Assembly: GCF_017357405.1 (NCBI RefSeq)
Contig: NZ_CP071597.1
Coordinates: 186,001 to 250,000 of the forward strand
Source: Halomontanus rarus
GTDB lineage: Archaea > Halobacteriota > Halobacteria > Halobacteriales > Natrialbaceae
DNA: 64,000 nucleotides
Reading direction: 5' to 3'
Position 1 is the stretch's first letter. Every line of letters starts with the position of its first letter. The translations under genes were made by a program, and so were the position numbers. The notes beneath the pieces were generated by a model. The model made no database searches, was not told the DNA's origin, and saw only the letters and a list, made by a program, of their open reading frames with translations. Positions 17,561 through 26,829 of this stretch are shown here, one piece after another.

Positions 17561-18700
17561 CTAAGTTTCGCGATCGCCGTGTATCCCGAGAATGCCGGGT
17601 CGTTCGAGCTCGAGTTCGTGATCGACGGCGCGGGCCGTCCGGGTCGGCCAGTGACCCGTCGTCGTCAGCACCTCGACGTCGTCTTCGGTGACGAGGACGG
17701 TGTCTTCGCTCTTTGCACCCTGTACGGTCGGGTTCCACGCGTAGGCCATCGGTGCGGTCACCGGCGCCTCGTGGTCCGGCGTCGCGATCCACTCCCGGCC
17801 GGCGAAGCCGGCGGCACCGCCCTGGTGGTGAAGTTCCCACTCGCCCTCGTAACCGAGGGTCGCGTAGGCGTTCTGGATCGCGCCGAAGACGTCGCCTGCG
17901 GTTCCCGTGGTTCGTCGATCCGGTTCTGGCTCCGGTTCGCGTCCCTGCGTCAGTTCCTGCGTCGCCGCGATCGCCTCCGTCTCGACGCGGGTCGCGGTCG
18001 TGTGTCGGTCCTCGAGCCACGCGGGCGGGTCGAACGCCACGGTCCGCGTGCAACTCGCGTGGAGGCCGTGGCGCTGGGCGGTCACCGACAGGAGCGCATA
18101 CTCACCGAGTTCAGCGTCTTTCGGGGTGTAGTGGCGGTACTGCTGTGCGCGCTCTGCGCTGCCGACGAGAACAACGGGGGCTTCGATCCGACGGGCGCTG
18201 AGAGCGACTCGCAGCGCCGACGCGACCTCGTGTTCGGTGTCCTCCGGGCGCAGTTCCCGACAGACCGACTCGACGGCCGTCGCGGTCGCCCGACCGAGTT
18301 CGCGATAGCGCTCGCGGTCGGTCTCGGTCAGCGGCTGTCGCAGCGGCGTCGGATCGACGGTTTCGAACCCGGGAACGTCGATGTCCGCCGCCGCGGACCC
18401 GTCGACACGATCAGCGAGTGCACCCGCGAGGGAGTCGGCGTACCAGGGGAAGGTCTCGACAGGCGCGTCGTCCGGGAGATCGGGGAGTTCTTCGGCGATG
18501 GTGCGTTCGGCTTCGATCGTGTCCGTTAGCACTCGTCTCCGTTCCCCGTCGTAGCCGACGGCCGCGACGCCGGCGTCGGCCTCGCGGTCGATGACGCTGT
18601 TACCGCCGGTGAGCCACGCGTAGGAATTCGGCCGCGCGAACCATATCGAAGAGAGACCGTTGGCCTCGAGATACGCATCGAGACGCTCGAGTTTTTCCAT
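17561..18700 (-). CDS. M24-like (Xaa-Pro peptidase/creatinase fold) protein, metal ligands degenerate
   Basis: A 379-residue two-domain protein. Residues 1-125 look like the creatinase N-terminal domain (LDAYLEANGLSSIWFARPNSYAWLTGG), and residues 130-379 like the pita-bread catalytic domain (TEHEVASALRVALSARRIEAPVVLVG, TRTVAF, QGGAAGF, SEDTVLVTEDDVEVLT). The usual five metal ligands are poorly kept: the first Asp position reads LSVTAQ, the second reads SCTRT with Cys217 in place of Asp, and the first C-terminal Glu position reads AWNP. It may be a metal-independent enzyme like creatinase or a non-catalytic relative. The start at 18700 begins the conserved domain directly. Confidence 0.8.
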   Translation of the reverse strand: MEKLERLDAYLEANGLSSIWFARPNSYAWLTGGNSVIDREADAGVAAVGYDGERRRVLTDTIEAERTIAEELPDLPDDAPVETFPWYADSLAGALADRVDGSAAADIDVPGFETVDPTPLRQPLTETDRERYRELGRATATAVESVCRELRPEDTEHEVASALRVALSARRIEAPVVLVGSAERAQQYRHYTPKDAELGEYALLSVTAQRHGLHASCTRTVAFDPPAWLEDRHTTATRVETEAIAATQELTQGREPEPEPDRRTTGTAGDVFGAIQNAYATLGYEGEWELHHQGGAAGFAGREWIATPDHEAPVTAPMAYAWNPTVQGAKSEDTVLVTEDDVEVLTTTGHWPTRTARAVDHELELERPGILGIHGDRET

Positions 18701-18832
18701 GCGGGGACACTCGAGAGGCGGGTTCTTCAATCCGACGGAGCGGGGTGACGGCCCGAAGAGTGAGCCGTCGACGGCGACGAACAAAACACGGGCAACCTAA
18801 GTACGGGCGTTCCTAACCTCCGACGAGAGCCC

Positions 18833-19717
18833 GTGTCGTACGAAAATCACTCGTCCGATTCCTCGTCTGCCAGCCCGTTCGACCGGTTCGATCGGTTCGG
18901 ATTCTCCCACCTGCTCGCCTCGACGGTCGTCCTCGTCGCCGCGACGATCTTACTCGGCGTCGCGGCCAAGGCGACCGGGTCGGGACTCGCCTGCGACGCG
19001 AACTGGCCGCTGTGCGACGGCGGGGTGCTCAACCTGTTCCCGGCGAACTTCCCGAGTTTCTTCGAGTGGATCCACCGCGTCGTCGCGATGGTCGCCGGCT
19101 TCTTCATCATCGGGACTGCACTCGCAGCCTGGCGAACGAAGGCGGTCGATCGGTCCATCACGTACGCCGTGACGCTCGGACTGGTCCTGACGCCAGTTCA
19201 GGTTACGCTCGGTCGCGAGACGGTCCTGTCCTACGAGATGCCGATTCTCTCGTTGCACTTCTGGACGGCCGTCGTCATCTTCGCACTGTTCGTCGTCTCG
19301 GCGATCCTCGTCTGGGCCCACCGGCTCACGACGACCCACGTGACCCTCGCCCTCGGTGTCGGAGCGATCGCCGTGCCGCTGCACGTCGTCTTGAGCCCGC
19401 TGTTCATCGACAGCTACACGCCCGTCGTCCAGACGGCGCAGTACGCCGCCGTTCTCACGCTCCTCTCGGCGGTCTCGCTGGCTGCGATCGTCGGCCGGCG
19501 ACGCTACGACAGCCCGCTACTCTCGAGTCTCGTAGCCGCGACGCCCGTCCTCGCCGTCGCCGTCCTGTTTCTCGGTCGACGGGCCGTCATGCAGTTCGCG
19601 CCGGCGCTCGACGCACTCTACGCCCTTACCGCGCTCGTCCTGTTCGCGACGTTGCTCGCCGGTACGGTGCTCTCCCGCCGCGCTGTGCCCGCGGCGGGCG
19701 AGGCGTTAGCGCCCTGA
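18833..19717 (+). CDS. ctaA: Heme A synthase (CtaA/COX15)
   Basis: A 294-residue membrane enzyme with eight predicted helices that oxidises heme O to heme A for cytochrome oxidase. Diagnostic features are the first loop GSGLACDANWPLCDGGVLNLF with its paired cysteines, FFEWIHRVVAMVAGF with the heme-ligand His, LSLHFWTAVVIF with a second His, and PLHVVLSPLF. The start is GTG at 18833; no ATG is available before the conserved region. The first 20 residues are Ser-rich and cytosolic. It is divergent from the M24-like gene; other oxidase assembly genes are not nearby. Confidence 0.93.
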   Translation: MSYENHSSDSSSASPFDRFDRFGFSHLLASTVVLVAATILLGVAAKATGSGLACDANWPLCDGGVLNLFPANFPSFFEWIHRVVAMVAGFFIIGTALAAWRTKAVDRSITYAVTLGLVLTPVQVTLGRETVLSYEMPILSLHFWTAVVIFALFVVSAILVWAHRLTTTHVTLALGVGAIAVPLHVVLSPLFIDSYTPVVQTAQYAAVLTLLSAVSLAAIVGRRRYDSPLLSSLVAATPVLAVAVLFLGRRAVMQFAPALDALYALTALVLFATLLAGTVLSRRAVPAAGEALAP

Positions 19718-19945
19718 GACGGTCGCGTCCGTCCGTTTCTGCCGCTCGCATGCGCTCGTTCTTCTGGCGCTCGCACACTCGTTTTCGAATCGACGCACAC
19801 CACACTCGCTCGAGCCACCAGCCGTCTCGTTCGAGTGAGTCTTCGTCCGTTCTCGGGTTCGACTCGAGAGCGCAGAGGATGTGGACAGGATGCGCGGAGA
19901 GTGCGGCCGGAGGACGCGAAAGAGGAGATCGGGACCGATCGAACG

Positions 19946-20437
19946 CTACGAAAGCACCGAGACACCGACGGCGGTCACGAAAATCGCGAGGACGCCGAGC
20001 GCGAGCAGCGCGTAGTTGGCGAACGTACTCGAGGCAGGCGTGACGTCGAGCGTGTAGCGACGGTTCGACAGCGGCCAGAACGGACGAATCCCGGCCGGCG
20101 TCAGCAGGTCGGCAAGGAGGTGCGAGACGATCGACAGGGTTCCGACGGCGAACGCGAACGCGACGACGCCGAGGCCCGCGTAGGCGAGGTCGCCACCGAC
20201 GAGGGCGGACGTGACACCGGCGAGTGCGATTCCCACCAGTACCGCAAAGAGGAGCGTGTGCGTCGGGCCGCGGTGCTCGACGAGCGGGACGTGATAGTCG
20301 TAGTCGGGGACGGTCGAGAGACCGACGGCGAGGACGCAGCCGACGACCGCGGCGGTCTCGTAGCCCGTCATCGAAACGAAGAGACCGAACGGGGCGTAGG
20401 TGAGTAGGGCCGCGCCGTAGTGGCCAGGTCGATACAT
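19946..20437 (-). CDS. YdjM/LexA-regulated type membrane-bound metal-dependent hydrolase
   Basis: A 163-residue membrane protein of the PF04307 type. Expected metal ligands are visible: HYGAALLTY near the N-terminus, STVPDYDYH, EHRGPTHTLLF and SHLLADLLTPAGIRPFWPL, giving the family's His/Asp set in a helical bundle. It has about five transmembrane helices. Members are annotated as metal-dependent hydrolases, but substrate and physiological role are unknown. It stands alone in a GC-rich region, facing ctaA convergently across a 228-nt gap in which I see no further gene. Confidence 0.88.
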   Translation of the reverse strand: MYRPGHYGAALLTYAPFGLFVSMTGYETAAVVGCVLAVGLSTVPDYDYHVPLVEHRGPTHTLLFAVLVGIALAGVTSALVGGDLAYAGLGVVAFAFAVGTLSIVSHLLADLLTPAGIRPFWPLSNRRYTLDVTPASSTFANYALLALGVLAIFVTAVGVSVLS

Positions 20438-20663
20438 CTGGGCGGGGCGACGGGCTACCGACGCATAAACCCGTCGCCGTCGAAGATCTGCCGGTTTCAG
20501 GCTCGTTACCGCCTCTCCGTGTCACTCCACAATTTGCGATGAACGGAACGTCGACAAAAACGATGTGGTCCGACGGGATGTAAAATAGATTGTGACGGTT
20601 CGTCCAGATATCGTTCGCGCTCGAGGGCCGGTCGGAACCCCATCACGGAATCGGCCGTAATGG

Positions 20664-22013
20664 TCAGTCGTCGTCGGATTCGATGGGGTCGTGCCGGTCA
20701 CGGCCGTCTGGATCGGCGTTCGAACGCGCGTTCCAGGCCTCGAGTACCCGCCCGACGACGGTTTCGGGATCGCCCGTCGTTGCACGAGTGCGAAGTCGTT
20801 CGTATCGGTCTCGAGCGCCCTCGTCAACGGCGTTTCGCTCGTCGAACGGCGTCGACTCGACGACGACCAGCGGTTCGGCGTCCTCGTCGGCGAGCGACTC
20901 GAGAACGGGCCGAGTGCCGGCGCCGATCCGGAGGTCGGCGACCACCGTCACGTCGCTTCGTCGGCGCTCCCGGTCCAGCGCCGTGATCGTTGCTCCCTCG
21001 AGCGATGAGAACGGCTCGACGGTGAGTCGGTCGACCCCGAGTTGGCGGGCCGTCTCCGCGGCGACGTCAGTCTCCGCGACTGGTCCGACCGACGCGTCGA
21101 TGCCCGCCGCCTCGAGGCGTGCGAGGACGCCGGCTGCGGTCGAGCCGCCGCCGACGACGTGGACGCGAGCGGGACCGTTCGTCCGTTCGCCTGTCGCGGT
21201 GTTCGCGTTCTCGTCGTCATCTGTGTCCGCGTCTCCCCGCGGCTCTCCCGGAAGCGCGGTCACCACCGGCGATCCAGTCACCGGATTGGTCGTCACGGCC
21301 GCGGTCGCGTCGAACGCTCGTTCGAGGCGGGCCGACGTCAGCACCGACTCGGGCGCTCCGCGCTCGAGGACGCTGCCGTCGGCGACTATCACGAGTTCGT
21401 CGCAGTAGCGGGCGGCGAGATCGAGGTCGTGGATCGCGGCGATCACGGTTTTGCCGTCGGCGACCAGCTCCGAGACGAGCTCGAGCGTCTCGACTTGGTG
21501 GTTGACGTCGAGGCTGGCGGTCGGCTCGTCGAGCAGGACGACCGGCGTGTCCTGGGCGATCGTTCGGGCGAGGATCACCCGCTGGCGCTCGCCGCCGCTG
21601 ACCTCCTCGATCGACCGATCCGCGAAGCGGTCGACGCCGGTTCGCTCGAGTGCGTGCTCGACGCGCTCGCGGTCCTCGACTGTAGGCGGGGAGAACCGCG
21701 ACCGGTATGGGGTCCGCCCCATCTCGACGACGTCGCGGACCGCGAAGGAAAACGACAGGGTGGTGTCCTGCGGGACGACGGAGACGAGTTGACTCGACTC
21801 CCTCGAGGAGAGTGTGTGGATGTCGGTTCCATCGATGGAAACGAGCCCTGTATCCGGCTCGAGCGCGCCGCTGATCGCTCGCAGGAGCGTCGTCTTCCCG
21901 GCGCCGTTGGGGCCGACGAGGCCGACGAACGTGCCTTCCTCGACGGCCAGCGAGACGTCCTCGAGGACCGAGACGTCGCCAAAAGCCACCGAGAGGTCGC
22001 GAACGTCGATCAC
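20664..22013 (-). CDS. btuD: Cobalamin ABC transporter ATPase BtuD with C-terminal extra domain
   Basis: Residues 1-255 are a complete ABC ATPase: Walker [16 protein letters not shown]-loop VVPQDTT, signature [15 protein letters not shown], Walker [13 protein letters not shown] and the switch His in [10 protein letters not shown]. It powers corrinoid uptake through BtuC. Residues 285-435 form an additional Rossmann-like domain that starts [21 protein letters not shown] and ends with a helical YERLRTRA segment; such an extension is known in archaeal BtuD-like proteins, and I infer a regulatory or corrinoid-processing role. It overlaps btuC by 4 bp (ATGA), so the two are translationally coupled. 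Confidence 0.92.
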   Translation of the reverse strand: MIDVRDLSVAFGDVSVLEDVSLAVEEGTFVGLVGPNGAGKTTLLRAISGALEPDTGLVSIDGTDIHTLSSRESSQLVSVVPQDTTLSFSFAVRDVVEMGRTPYRSRFSPPTVEDRERVEHALERTGVDRFADRSIEEVSGGERQRVILARTIAQDTPVVLLDEPTASLDVNHQVETLELVSELVADGKTVIAAIHDLDLAARYCDELVIVADGSVLERGAPESVLTSARLERAFDATAAVTTNPVTGSPVVTALPGEPRGDADTDDDENANTATGERTNGPARVHVVGGGSTAAGVLARLEAAGIDASVGPVAETDVAAETARQLGVDRLTVEPFSSLEGATITALDRERRRSDVTVVADLRIGAGTRPVLESLADEDAEPLVVVESTPFDERNAVDEGARDRYERLRTRATTGDPETVVGRVLEAWNARSNADPDGRDRHDPIESDDD

Positions 22014-23113
22014 AGCGCGTGCACCTCCTGGCGCTTGAGCAGGAAGAGGAAGAAGGGTGCGCCCAGTGCGGCGGTGATGATGCCGACCGGGACGATCGGC
22101 ATGCCGTACAGCTCGGCGCGCGCGACTGTGTCAGTGACGACGAGGAAGGAAGCGCCGGCGAGTGCGCTCGTCGGGAGCAAGATACGGTGGTCGGGGCCGA
22201 CGATCAGCCGCATGATGTGGGGGACGACGAGTCCGACGAAGCCGATGACGCCGGCGACCGCGACGCCCGCGGCGGTGACGACGCTCGCGAGCGCGAGCAA
22301 GAGGAATTTGGTTCGCTCAACGTCGACGCCGAGGTGGTGGGCGTCCTCCTCGCCGAGCAGGAGGACGTTCATCTCGCGGGTGAACGCGCCGAGGACGAGG
22401 ACGCCCGCGAGGACGAACGGCAGCGAGAGCCCGACGTCGTTCCAGGTGCTGTTCGAGAGGTGGCCCATCAGCCAGACGACAGCCTGTCGGAGGCCCTCGC
22501 CGCTGTGGACGAGCATGTAGGAGATCATCGCGCCGAGGAAGGCCTGGACGGCGACGCCAGCGAGCAACAGCGTCGCGACGGGCGTCCGGCCGCCCTCCGT
22601 CGCGATCGCGTAGACGAGAAACGCCGTCAGGACGGCGCCGACGAAAGCCGCCGGTCGAAGTCCGATCGGGATCAGCGCGGGGAAAGCGATCGTCGCGACG
22701 GCCCCGACGGCCGCGCCCGAGGAGACGCCGATGATCGACGGATCGGCCAGCGGATTTCGGAAGAACCCCTGCATGACCGTCCCCGCGGCGGCGAGGCCGA
22801 AGCCGACCGTCGCGGCGAGGGCGATCCGCGGCAGGCGAATGTCCCCGACGATCGTCTGGTGACTCCGCTGCACCTCGAACGCGAACACCCGGCTGTACTC
22901 AAGTGACGGCCTCGGAACGGCCCACTCGAGGAGGGGGACGGTCCACGTTCCGGTTTCGACGCCGGAGGGAATCACGACGGCGTTCAACATCGCCAGCGCG
23001 ACCGTCACCGGTTCGATCCTGACGGGACCGAGCGCGGCGCTGGCGACGGCGATGGCGAGTAAGAGCACCGTCAGTCCCAGCGACCACGCGAGGATCACCC
23101 CCGGTCGTTGCAT
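22010..23113 (-). CDS. btuC: Cobalamin ABC transporter permease BtuC
   Basis: A 367-residue FecCD/BtuC-type permease with about ten transmembrane helices. Recognisable segments are [36 protein letters not shown] (followed as [24 protein letters not shown]), [11 protein letters not shown], and the C-terminal coupling region [20 protein letters not shown]. The start at 23113 begins just before the first membrane helix and is exactly 30.5 nt from the centre of the shared TATA-like palindrome at 23139-23148. The frame is open upstream but overlaps btuF on the other strand. It forms an operon with btuD. Confidence 0.95.
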   Translation of the reverse strand: MQRPGVILAWSLGLTVLLLAIAVASAALGPVRIEPVTVALAMLNAVVIPSGVETGTWTVPLLEWAVPRPSLEYSRVFAFEVQRSHQTIVGDIRLPRIALAATVGFGLAAAGTVMQGFFRNPLADPSIIGVSSGAAVGAVATIAFPALIPIGLRPAAFVGAVLTAFLVYAIATEGGRTPVATLLLAGVAVQAFLGAMISYMLVHSGEGLRQAVVWLMGHLSNSTWNDVGLSLPFVLAGVLVLGAFTREMNVLLLGEEDAHHLGVDVERTKFLLLALASVVTAAGVAVAGVIGFVGLVVPHIMRLIVGPDHRILLPTSALAGASFLVVTDTVARAELYGMPIVPVGIITAALGAPFFLFLLKRQEVHAL

Positions 23114-23138
23114 ACTGAACAAGCTCGCTTGCTTTAGG

Positions 23139-23148
23139 CAAATATTTG
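23139..23148. promoter_or_regulatory. Symmetric divergent TATA box of btuC and btuF
   Basis: CAAATATTTG is a perfect palindrome in a 60-nt divergent gap. Its centre lies 30.5 nt from the first base of both start codons (23113 on minus, 23174 on plus), the normal TATA distance for leaderless genes. One element can therefore serve both directions. Confidence 0.65.
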
Positions 23149-23173
23149 TTGGAGTGGCGGTGAGACACCATCG

Positions 23174-24352
23174 ATGCGACAACCACTGATCGTACTGATC
23201 ACGACACTGCTGATCGTCAGCGCGTTCGCCCCTGCGGCGGCTGCCGGCTCCGGAGCTGGAGCCGGGGCCGGGGCCGTAGACGCCGGCGTCACGCAGAACG
23301 ACGTCACCTGTGAGTACCCCGTCGAACTGACCGACGTTACCGGTGAGGAGATAACGCTCGAGGAATCACCCGACCGCGTCGTCGCACTCCAGGCGAGCGA
23401 CGCGCAGACCGTCTTCGAAATCGGGGCCGAGGACGCGCTCGTCGGGATGCCGGTCAACCAGTACACCGACCACCTCGAAGCGGGCGATCGGACCGACGTC
23501 TCCGCCGAAGAAGGCGTCAACGTCGAGGCCGTCATCGACCTCGAGCCGGACGTCGTGCTCGCGGCGAACGTCACCGCCGAGGGCGACGTCCAGCAGCTTC
23601 GCGACGCCGGCCTGACCGTCTATCACTTCGAGACCGCGACGTCGCTCGACGACGTCCGCGAGAACGTCGAGTTGACGGGTGCGCTCACCGGCGAGTGTGC
23701 GGGTGCCGAGGAACGGATCGACTGGATGGACGAACGACTCGAGGCAATCGAGAGCGCGCTCGAAGACGAGGAGCGACCGCTCGCGTACTGGGCGATGGGC
23801 TTCGGCTGGACGGCCGGTGAGAACACCTTCCAGGACGAGATTCTGACTACCGCCGGCGTGGAGAATCTCGCCGCCGAGACAGGGATGGAAGGCTGGCAGG
23901 AGATCAGTCAGGAGGTCGTCGTCGAGGAGGACCCAGAGTGGATCGTCTACGGCGCCGACGAGGAAGGCCAAGATCCGGGGCTCGGCGAAGGTGCGATGAA
24001 CACGACCGCCTACGAGCAAGACCAGCTGGTCGCCGTCGACGCCAACGCCGTCAACCAGCCCGGACCGCACGTCGTCTACGCGATCGAAACGATCGTCGAA
24101 GCGATCCACCCCGAGGCCTACGAGGAGGCACAGGCCCAGCTCGAGGGTGCCGAGTCGGACGAGGACGAGGGCGATGACGGAGCCAACGAGTCCGACGACG
24201 CGGACGGGACGAACGAGTCGGCGGACGATGCGAACGAGACCGATGAAGACGGGGACGAAGACGATCCGCTCCCCGGCTTCGGCGTTCCGGTCGCGGTCGC
24301 CGCAGTACTTTCGGCGCTCGGAATCGGACTCCGCCTCCGACCGCGACCGTAA
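23174..24352 (+). CDS. btuF: Cobalamin-binding protein BtuF, PGF-CTERM anchored
   Basis: A 392-residue extracellular substrate-binding protein of the class III (vitamin B12/siderophore) type. Residues 1-24 are a Sec signal peptide ([21 protein letters not shown]). The two lobes carry [39 protein letters not shown] and [10 protein letters not shown], with the long linking helix between. Residues 335-365 are an Asp/Glu/Asn-rich spacer, and the end is [15 protein letters not shown] with a final basic cluster: a PGF-CTERM signal, cut and lipid-anchored by archaeosortase. It delivers corrinoids to BtuCD, encoded divergently next to it. Confidence 0.93.
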   Translation: MRQPLIVLITTLLIVSAFAPAAAAGSGAGAGAGAVDAGVTQNDVTCEYPVELTDVTGEEITLEESPDRVVALQASDAQTVFEIGAEDALVGMPVNQYTDHLEAGDRTDVSAEEGVNVEAVIDLEPDVVLAANVTAEGDVQQLRDAGLTVYHFETATSLDDVRENVELTGALTGECAGAEERIDWMDERLEAIESALEDEERPLAYWAMGFGWTAGENTFQDEILTTAGVENLAAETGMEGWQEISQEVVVEEDPEWIVYGADEEGQDPGLGEGAMNTTAYEQDQLVAVDANAVNQPGPHVVYAIETIVEAIHPEAYEEAQAQLEGAESDEDEGDDGANESDDADGTNESADDANETDEDGDEDDPLPGFGVPVAVAAVLSALGIGLRLRPRP

Positions 24353-24417
24353 CCGTCGGCTGCATCGACCGTCTCGTTTTGAAAAGCGTTTACTCGCCTG
24401 CGCGCAGAGATGGGCGC

Positions 24418-24699
24418 ATGGTCGAAAACGTCATCTGGCCCGCCTATCTGGATTCGACCCTCTCACGGGCCGATGGACGACGTGTCCCGCAGGATCTCGC
24501 CGTCGAGGAGCCGACGGTCGACGAAATCGCGAAAGCCGTCCAACAGATCGGCTACGACGCCGCGATCGAACGCGACAAAGCCTACTCGAGGGAGTCGTGG
24601 GCCGATCGCGGCCGCGTCGTCGTCCGGGGTGCCGAGGACTCGACGAAGAACGATCTGGTTCAGGCCGTCGCGGCGTACGTCGTCGCGATGCGCGAGTAA
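24418..24699 (+). CDS. srp19: Signal recognition particle 19 kDa protein
   Basis: A 93-residue SRP19 protein. It binds the 7S RNA and prepares it for SRP54, so that ribosomes making membrane or secreted proteins are targeted to the membrane. Characteristic sequence: [29 protein letters not shown] at the N-terminus (readable as IWPAYLDS and GRRVPQ), then [26 protein letters not shown]. The ATG at 24418 opens the conserved region directly. gar1 begins two bases after its stop, so the two are co-transcribed. Confidence 0.95.
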   Translation: MVENVIWPAYLDSTLSRADGRRVPQDLAVEEPTVDEIAKAVQQIGYDAAIERDKAYSRESWADRGRVVVRGAEDSTKNDLVQAVAAYVVAMRE

Positions 24700-24700
24700 C

Positions 24701-24925
24701 GTGTACCGGGTTGGCTCCGTCGTCCGAACCGCCCAGGGATTGCTCATCCTCCGGTCGGACGACGACAACGCGGATATCGGAACGATGGTGTTGAACGACT
24801 CGCTCGAGACCGTCGGCCGCGTCGTCGACGTCTTCGGGCCGGTCGAGCGGCCGTACGTGGCGGTGACGCCGGACGACAGCGTGCACGCGCCGGCGCTGGT
24901 GGGGTCGGCGCTGTACGCGCGATAA
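24701..24925 (+). CDS. gar1: H/ACA RNP protein Gar1
   Basis: A 74-residue protein that starts with GTG at 24701, directly after the srp19 stop codon. It is the minimal archaeal Gar1 barrel: YRVGSVVRTAQGLLILRSD, then LETVGRVVDVFGPVERPYVAVTP, which is the signature of this family. Gar1 is part of the H/ACA RNP with Cbf5, Nop10 and L7Ae, which converts uridine to pseudouridine in rRNA. In-frame sequence upstream of the GTG overlaps srp19 and is not coding. The srp19-gar1 neighbourhood is common in Euryarchaeota. Confidence 0.92.
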   Translation: MYRVGSVVRTAQGLLILRSDDDNADIGTMVLNDSLETVGRVVDVFGPVERPYVAVTPDDSVHAPALVGSALYAR

Positions 24926-25018
24926 GCTTCGACTCTCGGCACTGTTCGATCCCCCTCTCGACACCGCTGCCAGCGACGCGAGCACAACACCAATACGACC
25001 GGCCCTCAAATCCGCGGT

Positions 25019-26089
25019 ATGAACGATCGAGGGCGGATTCTCGCTGCGGTCGGCGTGACTGTGTTGCTGTTTCTCGGCGTCCAGTTCGGGGCGCTCGCAC
25101 TGGTCGAACCGTTTCAGGAATCCGAGCGTCAGGCCGTCGAGAACCCGGACGACCCGACCAACAGCGTCGTCTACTTCGCCGTCATCCTCGTCACGACCGC
25201 GTTCATGCTCGCGGCGTTCAAGTACGATCTCCAGTGGCTGATCCGGGGGCTCGTCATCGCCGTCAGCGCGATGCTCGGCTGGTTCGTCTTCGCCGAGATC
25301 GTCCCGCCGGTACTCGTCGTCGGCTCGCTAAATCTGCTCGCTCTGCTCGGAGGACTGGGCGTCGGGTTCGCCTTGCTCGTCTACCCCGAGTGGTACGTCA
25401 TCGACACCGCCGGCGTCCTGATGGGCGCCGGTGCCGCCGGACTGTTCGGGATCAGTTTCGGTCTTCTCCCGGCGATTCTCTTGTTGACGGCACTGGCGAT
25501 CTACGACGCGATCAGCGTCTACAAGACCAAACACATGCTCAGTCTGGCGGAGGGTGTGATGGACCTCAAGATTCCGGTCGTCCTCGTCGTCCCGACGAAA
25601 CGCTCCTACTCCTACCTCGCCGCGGGTAGCACCGACGGCGTCATCGAAGGCGATGCGCCGGCCGACAGAGAGCGAGACGGAGGCCTAAATCCGGGCTCGG
25701 ACCCAGACCCGGACTCAGACTCGGAACCGGACCCGGATCCGGATCCGGACGACACAGCACCACCGACAGAAGACGACGCCCACCCCGAACGCGACGCGTT
25801 GTTCATCGGTCTGGGTGACGCGGTAATCCCGACCATTCTGGTCGCGAGCGCGGCGTACTTTCTCGAGGCACCGACGCTCGGAATTCCGGGTATCGCGATG
25901 AACGTCCCCGCACTGGGTGCGATCGTCGGAACGATCGCCGGGTTGCTCGTTCTCATGTACATGGTCATGCAGGGAAAACCCCACGCGGGACTGCCTCTGC
26001 TCAACGGCGGCGCGATAAGCGGGTATCTAGTCGGAGCGGTCGCGAGCGGGATTTCGGTTGCGACGGCACTGGGTCTGTCGGGATTCTGA
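25019..26089 (+). CDS. Presenilin/signal peptide peptidase-like aspartyl protease (PSH)
   Basis: A 356-residue membrane protease with nine expected helices. The two catalytic aspartates are in the YD motif (ALAIYDAISVY, Asp163) and the GxGD motif (FIGLGDAVI, Asp267); a PAL-like site reads GLPLLNGG near residue 332. Together these define the archaeal presenilin homologues that cut within membrane helices. Between the two active-site helices lies a cytosolic loop with an Asp-Pro-rich repeat (about residues 228-246). The gene follows srp19-gar1 closely on the same strand. Substrates are unknown; a role in clearing signal peptides is only inference. Confidence 0.93.
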   Translation: MNDRGRILAAVGVTVLLFLGVQFGALALVEPFQESERQAVENPDDPTNSVVYFAVILVTTAFMLAAFKYDLQWLIRGLVIAVSAMLGWFVFAEIVPPVLVVGSLNLLALLGGLGVGFALLVYPEWYVIDTAGVLMGAGAAGLFGISFGLLPAILLLTALAIYDAISVYKTKHMLSLAEGVMDLKIPVVLVVPTKRSYSYLAAGSTDGVIEGDAPADRERDGGLNPGSDPDPDSDSEPDPDPDPDDTAPPTEDDAHPERDALFIGLGDAVIPTILVASAAYFLEAPTLGIPGIAMNVPALGAIVGTIAGLLVLMYMVMQGKPHAGLPLLNGGAISGYLVGAVASGISVATALGLSGF

Positions 26090-26154
26090 ATCTAATTCAG
26101 ACGCAAACCCAACTGCCTCGAACGCATACGCTGCCTCCGACGCCCCCAACCTCG

Positions 26155-26784
26155 TCAGTTCTCGTGCTCGAGTCCTTCGATCAACGTCGTGATACGCTCT
26201 CCTTCGTCGGACAGTTGCTCCGGGTAGACGCCGCCGACGATGACGTGATCGTCGGCGTGTGCGAACCGGGAGACGTCGACGAAGACGTCGACCTCGCTGT
26301 CCCGGACCCTCGCCCGTCCCTCGAACGTTTCGACGGTCGTCGTCGTTCCCAGCGTCTCGACCGAACGGTTGTCGATGGAGTCGTCGATCGACAGCTCCTC
26401 GTACTGTTCCTGAACGAGTTCGATGATCTCCCTGTTGGTCATCTCGCCGACGGGATTGCGGCTCTCGCCGGCGATCGACACCTGTGGCGTGGTGATCGTC
26501 GCGAAGATTCCTGCCTCGAGTTCGCCGATGAAGGGGATTTCGACGAGGCGGCTGTACCGGCTGATGTAGTTGGTTACTTCGACGGTTTCTCCCGCGACCT
26601 CCTCCTCTTCCACTTCTTCCTCCGTGCTCTGATGTTCGTATCCGGTTTCCTCGATCGCGGCGTCGCTTACCGCCGCCGGCGTCGCCGAATACGACGTGAG
26701 AGAGCCGAGTATATCACTCACACAGCCCGCGGACGCGGCGATTCCGACGGTTGCGACGCTGGCGAGTAACCGTCGTCGATGCAT
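26155..26784 (-). CDS. Haloarchaeal lipoprotein (probably DUF6517)
   Basis: A 209-residue exported protein. The N-terminus MHRRRLLASVATVG ends in a lipobox ASAGC (Cys20), and the double-arginine-like RRR suggests Tat export. The mature part begins with an Ala/Ser-rich stretch, then ETGYEHQSTEEEVEEEEVAG and VTNYISRYSRLVEI, as in the haloarchaeal family I remember as DUF6517. The remainder is a beta-rich domain with VETFEGRARV and VDVFVDVSRFAHADDHVIVGG. The ATG at 26784 places the signal correctly. It lies back-to-back with nothing in an obvious pathway. Function unknown. Confidence 0.8.
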   Translation of the reverse strand: MHRRRLLASVATVGIAASAGCVSDILGSLTSYSATPAAVSDAAIEETGYEHQSTEEEVEEEEVAGETVEVTNYISRYSRLVEIPFIGELEAGIFATITTPQVSIAGESRNPVGEMTNREIIELVQEQYEELSIDDSIDNRSVETLGTTTTVETFEGRARVRDSEVDVFVDVSRFAHADDHVIVGGVYPEQLSDEGERITTLIEGLEHEN

Positions 26785-26829
26785 ACAGCACTCGACTTCG
26801 TTCTCGGGTATAAACACCCGTGGCCCGTC

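Noticed and set aside
17373..18053. Alternative minus-strand protein overlapping the M24-like gene
   Set aside because: Arg/Gly/Asp low-complexity read-through in a different frame of the same strand; no motif or plausible start.
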